Shown: positions 1-13,354 of the stretch, one piece after another
How the letters are laid out: each line of letters opens with the position of its first letter
How positions within the stretch are numbered: the first letter of the stretch is position 1
NCBI RefSeq assembly: GCF_003597395.2
Contig: NC_133790.1
Coordinates: forward strand, 26,805,167-26,869,166
Length of the DNA: 64,000 nucleotides
Direction of reading: 5' to 3'
DNA from: Chelonoidis abingdonii
Lineage: Eukaryota; Chordata; Testudines; Testudinidae
The notes under the pieces: generated by a model
What the model was told of the DNA's origin: nothing
Databases searched by the model: none
The model's input: the letters and a program-made list of their open reading frames with translations, nothing else
Translations under genes and position numbers: made by a program

Positions 1-1456
1 ACGGGGTGATAGAAGGTGAAACAGATCAAAGATAAATGGGGGTGGGGTTGGTTAAATTTCCTGAATAGCAAGCAGGTGAGACTACTTATAGAAGACCTGA
101 TAGGTGCGTGGATCTTTTAACTGGAGCCAGATAATCCTTAATTATTAATGCAAATATAAACTTGTGGCGAGAGAGCAGGATTAGACTAGAGGCAAACAGA
201 TGATTTTCAAAGTACCGAGGTCATTTTAAGGTAAAATTGAATTTTAATCATTTTTTTAAAAAAAAAATCCTCCATAAACTGTTTATAAGTCAGGGCGAGG
301 GGTTTTAATTACACTGCTGGACGTGTAGAATGGTTTCGTTGTGTTTAAAAAGGTTAAATCATGTGGTTAATTTCAAACCAAGAACGTGTCACTTTAATAC
401 TCCAGATAAATTATGGATGTTTTCCTGGGGATGTGGCTATGAAACGCCTGGACCACTTTAAACAGGTTTCACTTTCTCAGTCTCATCGGTATCTCCATCA
501 ACCCACTAGATACCAAAACAGAGATACGGTTGTGACGCAACAGCATCTCACGGGCACTAGTGAGAAGAAAATAGCTCCAAGCCGTTTAAAACAGGAGATG
601 TTGGCACTGACAGAACACTGCTAGCAGACTGAAGCTACATTGAGTCTTAGCCAATTTATGGTTTAAATTATAACCCCACTATGGATGCTATAAAATCTGG
701 TTTAACTTCTGGTTGACGGGTTCATCTATGTTTTTATAGATCTCTCTATATAAAATACAATTTATGGTAATAAAAAGGACAGAAAAAACCCTTTAAAATT
801 GATTTCTTATAGGAAATCAAACTCCGCATTTGAGGTCCTAGAATTTACCTGCTCTTTGTAGGGGCAAGGAGCGTCTTGTGAGCAGACACCAACACAATCC
901 TCATATGCGGGTAAACTTCCATAGAGAGGGAGGCATCTGTGTTTGGTTGATAAGACACGATCTGTGTATTTGCCAGTCTGGAAACACATACAAATGGGTG
1001 GATCCCCTTTCTGCAGCCCCACGAATTCATCCAAGCGTTCAGGAACAACTAAATAGCTCTCAGCCCAGGATAAAGACCCAATTGAGAAATTATATAACTC
1101 TAATGATCTACACGAAATGGCATCTCCCTCCAGGGAAGGGAGTCAAGTTTGCCCAGTTGCAATAAGAGCCAGTTTTCCCGAACCCCCGCACTAGCTGATA
1201 TTTTAGTGTTTTCTGTGTGACCGAGGAGTGAAATAGCTTCACAGGATTCATATTACTCTAGTGAGGAAAAGAAAAACTCTGAAAACGTGGGTCTATTTCA
1301 TTCACAGCGGGGACTGATTTCCCTTACGGATGAGACGCGAATTGTGCAAAAGATATTTTCATGGCACAATGGTGAATAGTTTTATTCTCAACCTAGGTAT
1401 TTGTTCACAGGCCCACCCGTCTGTCTAGTTTACGCATATGTACGTGTGTACTGGTG

Positions 1457-1483
1457 TGACGTGTGTGTGTGTGTCACACACAC
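1457..1483. repeat. GT/CA fold-back dinucleotide run
   Basis: A (GT)n stretch is followed directly by (CA)n, so the two halves can pair with each other. Alternating purine-pyrimidine DNA of this kind can also adopt Z-form (established knowledge). Confidence 0.7.
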
Positions 1484-3519
1484 CGATGTTGCAAATGAAT
1501 TCCAGTATTAGTTGCAAACGGCTTGTGTTGAGCCTTGATTCTTTTCGCTGTGCAGCGAGATGCATATCGGAGTCAGCGTGCTTATATAGGCTATCGAAAG
1601 ACCCAACTGATTTATTTCCCTTGCATCGCTGCATTCCCCCTGTTGGATGCGGTGTTTATTTCCCCTGATATTTTAGGCAGCCAGAAAAGATATTTAAACA
1701 AACTCGATCTCCCCCTCCCCAGCCCCATCAAGGGAGGGTGAAGCCATGAAGAAAGTTTGTCAGGTTTTCAGTGCAGCTGTCAGCAGCTCAGAGAAGACCC
1801 CCCCCGCAACTCCTACCCTCACCCCACAAACATTTACCGTTAAACTAGGTCACATGCCATTTCATTTCCTTGCCGTTTGCACAATGGACGCATGCAATCA
1901 GGTTGATACCCAAATATTAAACTTCCCCTGCAGTTAAGGACTCTTTTTCTGCAGCTTAAATCATTGCGTTACTCGCTGGTATTTATTAGGTACTAGCTTT
2001 CTGGTTAGGACCAGGAAATGAACCCTAATAGACAGAAATAATTAAAGTTCTGCTCTCGTGAGGGTTCTTTCCAAAGCAAGAATTCACAATTATTCTCATT
2101 AATTTTTACAACCTACTGCCCCCCCCCCAGCTGGACCTGGGCTTTAGATTGCTCCCCCCTCCTCAGGAAATCCTGTTTTAATGCTTATTTTTTGGTAGGT
2201 TATTTAACGTGCTTTATAGCACAGATCCTTTAGAGTACAGCACTAGGAAAGAACAGCCCTAGCTAAAAAGACGCACATCCCCAGATGTGCTACAGTGCAC
2301 AGAGATGTGCAGAGGACTATGCACAAGCAAACATTGTAACAGCACATATTCACACGTCATTACAGATCTGTGTCAAACGTGTCATAAGGGTTGATACATT
2401 TTCACTTGTACGTATACACACGTATTACTCAAAAACCTCTATTAAAAGAGCACTGCAATCTTAATGAAGTCAAGCACTCAGCAGCTAGGAAACCCAGTAT
2501 GACGGTTGCCTGGGCAATATTAATTTGGCCTCCATGTGTATGCATTGTACAGTCTCCAATTGCATGATCACATGCTATTTTTTCACCAGGCCTCTGCCTC
2601 TTTCAGCACACGATGTCTGGGGCTCAATTTTGATCAGCTATTCAATATTTTATTTCATACCAATTGTTTGGTATATGGCCTCAGGCCTTATTTTAATGCG
2701 CATTGCTCACACCTAGCGCTGAAGACAGAGTTACTGCTTTTCCTCAGTGAGTCTATGACACTCACCACTGTAGTATCTTCACAACACCCATGTGAGGTGA
2801 AGGATTTGTATTATCCATTTTTCAGATCAGGACTGGAGGCAGGCAGGCAGGCAGAGAGGCTCACTGACTTTGGACACCCGATTTGAAATGCCCGGGACCT
2901 GGTTTTTCAGAGTGCTTAGCATTAGAGCATTTTATATGTTCAAAGCTCAGCAATTCTGCACATCAACCCCAGAGAGTCAAGTCAGGCACCCAGAAAGTGA
3001 GGAACACACACTTAGTGATCACTTGTAAGTGACATGCCCAGCACCGCATAGGAACTCTGTGGCAGAGGCAGGGATAAAATCCAGCTCCCCAGGGCAGCGT
3101 TCAACCACCTTAACTGGGAGATCATCCTTACGCTTCTTGCAAACTCTTGCCTCCTTTACTACCTACCTTTCAACTTCTGCTACAAATGAGACAGGGGTCC
3201 TACAGATGTCAGCCTCCTTTCTTTCACAACCCTGATTCATCCCCAGAGCGCCACACATCCTGTGTACTCTGAACAAGGCAAGGAAAAGAGCATGTGACCG
3301 TACAGTTCATCAGCAAGCTTGAAGCCTTTAGCTCCACCTCACAGACCTCTGCCACTTGAGCTAATGGAGTAACTGATAGCAGTAGTAGGTTATCATCCTC
3401 TATAGGGACCAACGCTAGAAGAGGATGACCCATTTTACCAGCAGGTTTCACAGATATTTTCCAACAGCAGAGGAATGGTGAGCCTTAAATCTTTGGTTCC
3501 ATTTTGGGCTTTGCCACAT

Positions 3520-4080
3520 CCCCTCCAACATGTCCCAGTCCTGTCTCTTCCCCACTTCTGGTTCCTTATCCTGGGCTTCTCACCCACCTACTCCCAGGTC
3601 TCCTCTCCTCAGGTTACTCATCCCAGTCTCCTTGCTCTGCCAGTCCCAGTTCCCACCTCCCACTACAATAACTTGTCCCCAGATTCCTTGCCCAGTCTAT
3701 CCCAGTTCTTCTGTCCTGGCTCCTCATCCTGTGTCTCTCCCCCATCCCCCAGTTCTTGTTTCCCACCTGGTTCTTCATCCAATCACTGTGTTCCTTCCAG
3801 TCTGTCCCCAGATCCTTGTCTAGTCATCCCCATTCCTGGCTGTTTGTCCCAATCTCCTTGCCCAGCTAGTATCAGTTGCTTTTCCACACCCCAAGTTCTT
3901 GTCAGGTCTTTCTCCCCTCCCTCTGCAACCCCCACCACCTAACTAGTTCCTAGTCCCAGGCTCCTTGTCCAACCAATCCAAGTCCTCATCTCATTTCTCT
4001 CACTAGCTCCCAGCCCCAGTCTTCTTGTCCAGCCAGTCTCAGTCTTTCACTCCCTTCCATTCTAGGGTCACCAGATTCCT
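3520..4080. repeat. Degenerate pyrimidine-rich tandem array in TBX5 intron
   Basis: Roughly 560 bases are dominated by C and T on the + strand. A loose motif recurs: CCCAGTCTCCTTG followed by variants of CCAGCCAGTCCCAG and TTCTTGTCC, at irregular spacings of a few tens of bases. I see at least six recognisable variants, none perfect. The Ser/Pro-rich open frame here (3475-3942, 155 codons) follows from the base composition and has no domain. Unit length and copy number need a tandem-repeat program. Confidence 0.6.
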
Positions 4081-4317
4081 TATCCCAATACAGTTCTCTC
4101 CCTCCCGCAGGTCTAGGATTTGTTCTTTCTGCATTCAAATCAGCTTCCTCTTCATGCTGCCTGGGCACCAGCAGGGGTGTCACTGAGAGCACAGGAAAGA
4201 CAGGCATCCCTGTCTGCAGTTCCAGTACCCAGCCCCACCCTGACCTGGAGCAGTTGTGAACAGCCATTACAGGGAGAGTCCAGTTCAGCCCCTGTAATTC
4301 TGGACTGGAAAATACTC

Positions 4318-4665
4318 AGGGCAAGTCTACATTGCAAAATTAAGTCGATCTAAGTTACTCCAACGTACAGCCACCGCAATAATTAAATTGCTCTTGCATG
4401 TCCACATTAGACTTCGTGTTGGAGATGCACGTCCTCTCCAGGAGCTCTTGCACCGATTTAGCTCTCAGTGTGGGGTACTGGGGGACAGCTTCTGAAAGCC
4501 AGCAACAGTCAATGTAATCAACGCAATGGCTTGCGCTGACACTGTTGACTTAACTACATCGACTGAAGCGCTGTGCTTCTCACAGAGGTGGAGTTAAGTC
4601 AAGTCAGGGGAGTGGGCAAGTTACATTGGTGGGAGCTACATTTTAGTATAGATACTTAGAGTTAG
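4318..4665. mobile_element. Decayed MITE related to the Harbinger-type elements
   Basis: The left part reads GGGCAAGTCTACATTG and is followed by AAGTCGATCTAAG. An inner pair of GTTGACTTAACTACATCGAC-like sequences resembles the better preserved MITE at 22578-22872. The right end is weak (TAGTATAGATACTTAG). Ends are approximate and no clear target duplication remains. Confidence 0.5.
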
Positions 4666-5744
4666 CCTGGATGAAGTATTGTCAATGAAGACAGACTTCA
4701 GATTTGAGCTGTTAAATTGAAAAGTCTCTAATGAATGTGTGCAAATGGCATTTTTTCCCCAAAGGATTATAACTGGACCAAGTTGGGGCAGATTTTCAGA
4801 GGGACAGAAGAAGGCATCTTCCTGTCAAAGGATGCCCCCTTGCAAAATTTTGAGATCCTGCTCCAAAATACAGGGAGGCTAGCATTTCAGAGAAAAGAAA
4901 GATCACCAGATTTTTTTTGTTGGATGGACAAAAAAAAATTATCCCCAGCTTTGTTTTAAAAAATGTCTGCATTCTGTTGCCTCAAACAAAAAAATAATTA
5001 AAAAAAAAAATCAGCCAGAGGAAGACAGTGGCATGGAAAATGTCAGTTCTAATGGTTAAAGTTAAAAGCAACTGAAAATAGAGTTTTATAATGGGAAGTG
5101 CTGGGCAACCTTAATAGGCGGCACTACCAGCACATAACACAATGATCTAAAACTGTAGATGTATAAATCTAAATGTTTCCATATACTGCCATTCTCTCTC
5201 AAATGTCAGATACATTAAATGTTATAATTATGGACAGGTTTAAAAGTGACCCTTTATATGCAAGCTCCTTCCATATACTCTGTTCAGAAGCACTTTGTAC
5301 CCAGTTTATCATAATAGAGAAGCGGTAAAGCAAAGATGAATCTATAGGTCAGGTGAGAACTTTGACAACAGTTTCCTTCAGTTAACCCCTGGCCCCACCC
5401 ACAGTAGTACAATATTTAAAGCCCTCTATTTTTATGGCATCCATATTGTATAATACTGCCCTTGGCATTCTGTTTGACTTTATAGGAGTTACCGTTACTT
5501 AAAAAAAAATGTAATTGACTCACTTAGAAAGTGAAAAAAAAAACAACCTCTCAAGGTCAGTGGCAATTAGACAGTGTCATTAAGCCAAAATGGGTTCAGA
5601 AGAAGTTAATTTACATCTGTTCACTTGCTGTCAATGCTATTCTGAGGTGACAAGTCAGACTGAAATGAGCCAAATATTCTGATCATGCTCTTAAGAAAAA
5701 AAAGCGGCTTCCGGTAAAGTACGCTTATAATAAATTAAAGAGTT

Positions 5745-5820
5745 AGGACCTGATTCAAAGCCCACTGGTTAATGCAAAAGCTCCTCTCGACCTCAGTGGG
5801 CATTAGATCAGGCCCCTAAC
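5745..5820. repeat. Short fold-back repeat
   Basis: CCTGATTCAAAGCCCACTG on the left pairs with CAGTGGGCATTAGATCAGG on the right around a central GACCTCAGTGGG-type core. It belongs to the palindromic class repeated through the window. Confidence 0.6.
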
Positions 5821-6124
5821 AAGGGCTGTAGGTCACTTTTTAAGACTTCTCTCAGGGCCCAAATCTATGAACACACATTAATCACTGCTAATGTGAACAG
5901 TCCCACTGAAGGCTGTGGGATGACTGACTCACATACTTAAGCATTTGCACTGCAGGGCTCTAATACTTTCATGGAAATTTCAAGAGAGAATTCGTGTGTG
6001 TTTTGGTACCAGTATCATAAATCCCAGCTTACAAGAGAACTTTGCTCACCTCAAGCAACTATTCCTATTATGTTTAGCAAGTAAGAACTATTCACGTGGG
6101 CATGGTGTTGCCGAATACAAGTAA

Positions 6125-6308
6125 ACAATGGGAGTTTAGCCACTGACTTCAATAATGCCTGGATTTCATCCATGGATTCTTGCAAAGGTTGTGACCTTGC
6201 AAAGACTTACACACATGCTTAACTTTGTACACGTGACAAGTCCCACGGAACTCAAGTGGAATGACTGTTCCTATGTGTAACGTTAAACAAGTACAGAATA
6301 AGGACCCC
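6125..6308. repeat. Fold-back repeat of the 'acatgcttaacttt' type
   Basis: Complementary arms carry ACACATGCTTAACTTTG on the left and GTAACGTTAAACAAG-like decayed sequence on the right, around CAAGTCCCACGGAACTCAAGTGG. Similar fold-backs lie at 28446-28553 and 59855-59982. Confidence 0.5.
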
Positions 6309-6339
6309 TTGCAGTTATCCAGCTTCAGCAGGAGTCTCT

Positions 6340-6500
6340 ATATTGGAGGCAGCATGGTCTAGAGTTAAGAACAGAATGCTGAGAACTAGGAGACTCAATC
6401 TGTTTTCAGATCAGCTGCTGTCAGGCTGTGCTGCCTTGAGTAAAAAAAGTGCCAGTTTCCTCAGTTATAAAATGGGGATATTACCCATCTTTGTAACATG
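6340..6500 (+). repeat. MIR-like (CORE-SINE) copy
   Basis: The head GCAGCATGGTCTAGAG resembles the tRNA-derived start of these SINEs, and TTTCCTCAGTTATAAAATGG matches the conserved 'cctcagtttcc...tgtaaaatgggga' core. The copy is strongly decayed. Confidence 0.6.
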
Positions 6501-6628
6501 CAGTGGGGAACTCTTAGTGCACTCCAGCAAGGTGTGCACAACATGTGGGTTTGCTTTGGAATTCACAGCCCACACCATGTAAACAAGCCCTGAGATGAAA
6601 GGCACTGTGGGTATCTGTTGATTGATAT

Positions 6629-6647
6629 GGGGGGGGGGGGGGGGGGG
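6629..6647. repeat. G19 homopolymer
   Basis: Nineteen consecutive G on the + strand. Homopolymers of this length are prone to slippage and assembly error, and a G-run can form a quadruplex. Confidence 0.95.
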
Positions 6648-7026
6648 AATTCCTGTTCACTTCAGTTATGTCTTCTCAGATAAAATACAAATAACTATAA
6701 TAGGTGTTTAGAAAAATGGGTCCATAATCTTGGTGCTAGGTGCTACCACAATATAAAATTACCTTAAACTCAATACAAAGCAATTGTCATTGGAAGAAAG
6801 GGCTAATTCTGGTAAACCCTAATTCTGGTAAACCCTTTCTCCTGTAAGTGTCTTTACTCAATTTTATCAAAAGGGTTGCATAATGAAGCCCAAGAAAGAG
6901 AGGTTGTTGACTGAGAACTTGTCAGCTCAGAGATTTCAAATTCTAGGAAGCTTGATTTGTAATGCCTAATTCTTTGGAGTAGGAATGAAATGCTCACGAT
7001 AAACCACTTCTGGTTCCTTCCTTCAG

Positions 7027-7118
7027 ATAACTCAGTTAAAGATTGAAAACAATCCCTTTGCTAAAGGATTTCGAGGTAGTGATGATATGGAGCTACACAG
7101 AATGTCAAGAATGCAAAG
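7027..7118 (+). CDS. TBX5: TBX5 exon encoding the C-terminal end of the T-box (human exon 7 equivalent)
   Basis: TBX5 is a T-box transcription factor for heart and forelimb development that acts in the nucleus. This exon is 92 bp, starts in phase 0 and encodes 30 residues plus two bases, beginning [16 protein letters not shown]. This is the last segment of the DNA-binding domain. The FAKGFR stretch is the C-terminal helix that contacts the minor groove. If the first residue is numbered 222 as in human TBX5, the Arg of GFR falls at 237, a known Holt-Oram residue. The acceptor is a polypyrimidine run ending CTTCAG at 7026 and the donor is GTAAAA at 7119. The last codon is split (AG|T) and becomes Ser with the first base of the next exon. 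Length and phase match the human exon from memory. No substitution or break is seen. Confidence 0.97.
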
Positions 7119-7264
7119 GTAAAATATTTATATATATATGGTATGAAAATTTATTGCCATTGCAGCAATTATTTTAGTTCATGTCAAATTTAGTCCTCAA
7201 ATCCTGCAAACATTTACATATATGCTTAACTTGATGAAAAAAAAAAACTGTCAAGACTGAAAAT

Positions 7265-7645
7265 AGAAATGGATAAGAGCTGACTTGATCATGGTATCTA
7301 AGTATCTACATGGGGAGAAGATTTATAATATCCGAGTTCTTTAATCTAGCAGACAAAGCAGAATAAGATCTAATGGCTGGAAGCTGAAGCCAGACAAATT
7401 CAGACTAGAAATAAGGTGTAAATTTTACCATGAAGATAGATAACAATTGGAGCAACTTAAATAGGGACATGATGGATTCTGATGGTGATTGGATGTCTGT
7501 CTAAAAGACCTGCTTTAGCTCAACCACAAGCAGTTGGACTTGATGCAGGAATCACTGGATGAGGCTCTCTGACCTGTGTTCTGCAGGAGGTCAGACTAGA
7601 TTATCAGAATGGTCTCTTTTAGCCTTAAGGTCTAAGAATCTATTA
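7265..7645 (+). mobile_element. CR1 LINE 3' fragment
   Basis: The left part reads, with frame breaks, like the C-terminal tail of the CR1 reverse transcriptase protein (leu/tyr-rich 'ITVSKYLHGEK'-type start and 'GWKLKPDKFRLE'). The right part ends in the CR1 3' signature GGTCTCTTTTAGCCTTAAGG then CTAAGAATCTATTA, a decayed form of the usual TCTATGATTCTATG end. It is 5' truncated, as is typical. Confidence 0.75.
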
Positions 7646-10600
7646 ACTTGATTCATTCCATTGCACTCAGAGCTCCCATGTGTAAAATTAGTCATGTGTG
7701 CAAGCATTGGTAGGATCAGAGCCTTAATGGATATGTAAATCATACTGCTAGACAACAATGTCTCTGTTGCTGCAAACACTTATGCATGTGACTAATCTTA
7801 TGCAACTGGACAAATTTACTCACATGTTCAAGTGTTTGTAGGCTCACATCCAAGAGAGCCAAAAATAAAAAAGCTGCCTTATTCTCCTCTGAATCCACCT
7901 TTACGATAATCAGCCTGTGTCCTGTGATCCCTTATCATATAACCTTTCTAACAGCTACACGCATCCTGGCAGGTGGTGTAAATATTTTTAGTACACTGAA
8001 AAAATGAAATAGCTTTTCCTTCCCTACTTATACCTCCTTTTAAACTTGGACAATCATGTCCTGACAAGCTTTTGCTGTTCAGTTACCCTATAGCTTTGGT
8101 GAATGGAAAGTCTTGAATCTTTACATTAATTACTATTTTTCCATGGGGTGAAATGCTAAAGGCCATTAGAAAAACTTCATGCTATATGAAAATCATGGCA
8201 CATGGCCATGCTGAGCTGATGCTAAAGTCAGTGAATAGTTTTATGCAATCCTGTGGTTGTTGATCTAGGGAACAGAAACTCTTGGAAATACACACACAGT
8301 GGAAACTGGAGTAGTTGAAAGGGTTAAGATACACAGTGCCAACTCTGTAGAATATTTTCTGATGCTTAGTTTGCTTCCTAAACAATTTACCATATGGCAG
8401 GACAGGAAAAAAAAACCAAAAAACCACAAACATGCAGCATCCTGACATTTTCACAAAGCAGTTCTTTTGGAGAAGGGTGGAGTAAGGTGGTTATTTTGAA
8501 ATAAATAACCATTCAGGATGGCTATGTGTGAGAGAGAAAAATGAATTTTAAAATGATGGGCCAGATGTGTAGCTCCATCAATGTCAATGGAGCTACATCC
8601 ATTTATGCCAGCTGAAAACATCCCAGCACTAAAAATATCAGGCTACTTGTTATAAAAAAGGAGCTGAAAAGATGTAAAGATAGACCACTAGAAATCAGTG
8701 ACCTGTCATCTCACTGGGTAATATAGCCATGGATAGAATTAATTTTTCATGTTCAAGGAACTGCAATGCTATCTTCTTCTAGTTAGAGCTCAGTTCTGTT
8801 GTGTTTTAAATACGGGTCTGTGGTTATTGCAGAAGGACATTTAATGTAAGACAGCAGAGCAAGTAGAACCAAAACAATTTGCAAAGCCAAGATGAGGCCC
8901 AGGACAGGAGGGGAGCATCTACTGATTATGGATTCCTGGTTCTCACACCTGTCCCCACATCAGATCAGCCTGTGGTTTAACGGATCATACCCCAACTGAG
9001 GATCCACCTCAGCACTTTCCTGCCCCAGACTTGTCCCCTGGTACCCAGGTTGGAGAGGAGAGAGTGCACAGACACTAAACTAAACCAGCTCTGGCTGCTC
9101 CCCAGCAGCTTTGAACTACCAGTGGCAGAAAGGAGACCAAAAGGCAGGAGAGAATTTGGCCCATTGGGTCTGACTCATGAAGTTGGTCTGAGTTTTGACA
9201 TTAAGTTCAGTAGGAGCAGGACAGGCCCATTACCACCTAAAAACCCACCACTACCACTGTGAGCACATGCTCTTTCTTGTGGGCAACCTTAGAAAAGAGC
9301 AAGTATAGAACAGTCATGTGTCTCGAATTACCCCATCAGGTCAGGGGAGAGACATGCTGGCAGTTCCACACAGAGAAGCCCCGATATAAGGAGTGGCACA
9401 AGGCAGCACAGCATCCAGTGTGCAGATGAGGCGGCACAACCCCGGCTTCCCCACAGGACTTGCCGTCTCCAACCTAGGTAGTGGCTGGGCCCTGGCAGCT
9501 CAGCATACCGGGGCTGGGGCTTCCCCTTCCCACTGTGGCCAGGGGGAAGGCCCTCTCGCCCCATCTAAGTGGCACAGCTCTGAGAGTGCAACTGCCTTGA
9601 AAAAAAAGGATGCCTGAATGCTGCCCCTGGAAATGGCACCAGCAAAGCAAGCACATGCTTGGGGCAGCACTAGAGCATGGGACTACGCACTAGGATCTCT
9701 GCAGAAAGCCCCTCCTTCCGACTCTGGACTCCCCAAACAGCTCCCCCACCCACACCATGGTACCAGCTAAGCCTACCTTGATTTACCACTACTGTCTGCT
9801 CCACAGCTGCCTGTATTTTGCTGAACCGCCCCCATCTACAGCAGCATCATGCTACTCTGAACGGCATTGATATCCAAAAGTTATTTTGGTGCAAATTCAC
9901 CACTTGGGGAAAGGAATCTGCCTGTACCATGGGACTTCTCCCCCCAGCTCCACCCCCACCTGCCTGGACATGCATGCTTTTGTAACCAGCCTTTCAGACA
10001 CATGAATGTTTTAGCAGAGGGGACCTGTCAGCTGTGTAGAACATGTATGCATATGTATGAGTTTGAGAGACCATCCCCCTAGCTGCCTTCCTCTCTGCAT
10101 GGCACCTCCATGGGGTTGGTCTCCTCCACATACACAGCAGAAGTGAGCATATAAGCCTGTCCAGGTAAAAGACTTCAGTCAACTGGGTGATCAAGCCAAC
10201 ACCTTTCAACATCAGGTAATTCCTATGCAAAGAATAGACTAGGTCTGCAGTGAGATCCAACTTCTAGTTAATGCAGGCCTCCAGTACAGGTTTATCTTCC
10301 CCTCCATTAGCAACAGGACTATTCATGGTCATGTCAGTTGCATATATACTTCAGGAGTACAGACCTTGTGAGCTTTAGTTTGAGAGATCAAATCTGTTAC
10401 TTTCATAGTAAGAAAGTGTGTGTGTGTCCTTGTTTGCCTGTTGTGTTCATGCTGAAATTCAAAACTAATTCAGATGAAAATTTGAATCATTTTAATGCTT
10501 GGAAATTTGAGGCAAATTATTTCTCACATTCATACCTCAGACAGTGGAGAACTGTTGGGGCATATTTCACCCTAGATCTTTGTCTACGACTCCCTAATAG

Positions 10601-12269
10601 TGCCAGTGAGAATTAAGACTGGAGATCAAATGCAGAATGTTCTGCATAGATCCACAGCAGATTAAATTAAAGCAGGGATCCACACTGCGCATTCCAGAGT
10701 AGAATTTTGCCCTTAAACTTCTCCATGAGCCCATGGAGGTGTGTTAATAAATCATATCTATGGAGTGATTTTTGGGAGGGAGCATTGCCTAGAGAGTTCA
10801 GATTTTTATACCTGCAGCTAATAGAATAGAGGGTGGGAAGAGAGTTTGAGTGTTCAGGTCTGAAGCACAGTAAAAAGCCACAATTTCTTTTAAGGCCTCT
10901 CTCATTTTGAATCTTTTGCTGAGCACCTGCAGCTCCTGTTGACTTCAAGTGGAGTTACAGGTGCTCAGCACTTCTGAAAATCAAGTCCTAATTACCATTC
11001 AAACTAATTCAGTTGTATTTAGTTTCACATTTGGGAAGTTCTTGTTTGGGAAAAATTATATGAAAGCAAAATTTAAATGGCTATCACTGACCTTTATAAC
11101 ATGTGACAAAGTTCTAGAATGGGGCATACAACACAAAACAGTAGAAGAGGCATTATATTGGGGTCTCTCTCTAATGGAGATAAAGGGCCACATTTTGTTT
11201 TCAGTAGTATATCTGCAAAGCAACTGCATTGGCCTCAAAGGCGCTGCTCTGGATATAGGTTGGTGACCAAAAGCAGAATCTGGTCCAACATCTTCTATCA
11301 TGGCAGTGTCTAGATTTTAATCTTTCGAGAACAGTTTACAGAACTAAATGGGGAGATGCCCCCTGATTTGTGCAGTATGATGATCAATATGGATCAAGAG
11401 TTAGTGCCGGGATTCCATAGCTGAGACATGCATGTCAGTGTGTGTTGGTGCTGGTGGAATTTTGGGGTGAATCTGAGGACTCAACAAGGAGTGTCTGCTC
11501 AGGATGACATGCTAACACCAAATCTGTTTGCATCAGGCATGATGGACCTAGCAACGGGGGTTTGTTCCATTGCAAGCTATCATCTTACCATTGCAACTCT
11601 ATATATGCTTTTTCATTTTCCATGCTCTGGCTCAATGAAATCTCAGCAGCTCCATGCGGCATCTTAGACACTTCCCAAGAGAAAACCCCCACACTAGGGG
11701 TTACCATTATCACCCCTGCTGGGGAGATGTTGCTCAGTCCCTGCTCTGCCAAGCTGACTCCAGTAGAAGGTTACCTGGGTAAGGACTGAGTACAAACCCA
11801 GGGTCTGATGCATATAGTTCACTGAAGTCAATGGGATTTAGATCAGGTCCAGAGTAAGACTAAGGAATTGGCCCATGGGTACCACTCCAACATGCTCTGC
11901 AGATACCAGAACAACAGTTGCCAAATCTCCATTAGGGAAGCATAATATTGCTGATGCTTCCTTCACTGCTCTGGTGCTCAGTTACAGAGCAGTCATCCAG
12001 CAAGACACTATCTCCAGAAGGTCACCACGGTTAAATGCTAATTAATATCGACATCAACATTTCCAGGGTACCTTCCTAATCCCCTGCCCCTCCCCAGTCT
12101 CCCATTCAGCAACAGCTAAGACTAGATATTTAGCCTGAGAACATTAGCTCTAAAGAGTTTACATTAGGCGTAAGTGTAACCATTTGAGTAGAGTGTATGC
12201 CCCAGCTTTTTGCTTGCTTGTTAATCCCTCACTTTAGTATAGGTTTAGATCTTCGTATTCTCAGTTCTG

Positions 12270-12480
12270 GTTCATAAGAATGGCCATACTGCATCAGAGC
12301 AATGGTTCATCTAGGCCAGTGTCCTGGCTGACTCTGGCCAATGCCAGGTGCTTTAGAGGGAATGAACAGAGCAGGCAATCAAGTGATCCATCCTCTGTCA
12401 CCCACTCCCAGCTTCTGGTGAACTGAGGCTGGGCTCCCCCACTGCACTGCAACTCCCCTTCTCTGCCCCCATCAGGCTGC
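12270..12480 (-). mobile_element. CR1 LINE 3' fragment
   Basis: CATAAGAATGGCCATACTGC, GGTTCATCTAGGCCAGTGTCC and GGCCAATGCCAGGTGC are typical of the reverse complement of a CR1 3' region found widely in turtles (from memory). It is non-coding. Confidence 0.75.
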
Positions 12481-13354
12481 ACTTCTGGTATCAGGTGTGG
12501 TGTGTGGAAGTGTTAGGTGTTAAGATGCTACCTGCATCTGTCCAAACTGGTCTCATTAAATCACCTCTCAAGTTGGGAGGAAGGGGGAGGATGGGATATT
12601 GGATAGCGATGTGGAGTGCACAGCTGTGGAGATGGAATAGTGTAGTCCTAGCGAGTGTCCCGACTTTCAGCTTGTTCCATTACATAACCCTCCCAACTCA
12701 GTTGCTTTCCATGGCGCTGGCCTGCTGGCTCAGGGAGCGAGGATTTTGCAGGAGATCAGGGAGTCATTTGGCGAGGGAAGGCAGTGTGTCATAGCATTTC
12801 CTCTGACTTCTCTCAGAATGTAGCTTAACTAACTTCAGGATCCCAGGACACTCTCCCAAGTATGCTTCTAAGACACCTGTACCACTAAAAACAGGTAACA
12901 TTAAAATCATGCAAATTTACACTTGACAGGCTTTTTTGTTGGGGATGGTATGTTAATGAATTTCTCTTCCTCTTTCTGCATCAATTGTCTCTAACCTCCA
13001 TTCTTCTCCTGACCCCTGTTCCGAGCAGGAAACAAAAAGCTGGCCTAAAATCAAGCACCTTTGTGCCAAATATGCACATCTGCACTTAAGTCCATCCCCA
13101 GTTTTGAGTCTGCAGCCATAGAGGAGGCATCATACTGATAAGCTGGTAAACATAAGCCCTCTCTGCTTAAGCTAGATGACCAGGTAAAAGTTAAAGATCC
13201 CATGACCCTCTTCAAAAAGAGTTGGGGATAACCTCAGTATCCTGGCCAGCCTTTCAGTAAAACCATTCCTGATTGCTCAAGGCTGCATGGAAGTGATAAG
13301 TCAGTGGATATAAACTGTTGGGTTTGCAGTTAGCGATTGCACTCATCTTATTTA

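Larger units (their letters stand above)
1..7026 (+). other. TBX5: TBX5 intron upstream of the 92-bp T-box exon (partial, 5' end outside window)
   Basis: There is no coding sequence here; the preceding T-box exon lies upstream of the window. The interval from 1 to about 2500 holds no repeat I recognise apart from a short GT/CA run, which is unusual for this window. Between 2760 and 3130 there are pieces resembling a reverse-oriented MIR-like SINE. Later come a pyrimidine-rich array, a decayed MITE, fold-back repeats, a SINE and a G19 run, listed separately. Between about 4665 and 5740 I see only AT-rich unique sequence. Confidence 0.85.

Noticed and set aside
3475..3942. 155-codon Ser/Pro-rich open frame
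   Set aside because: Its composition is dictated by the pyrimidine array; no conserved motif or splice signals.
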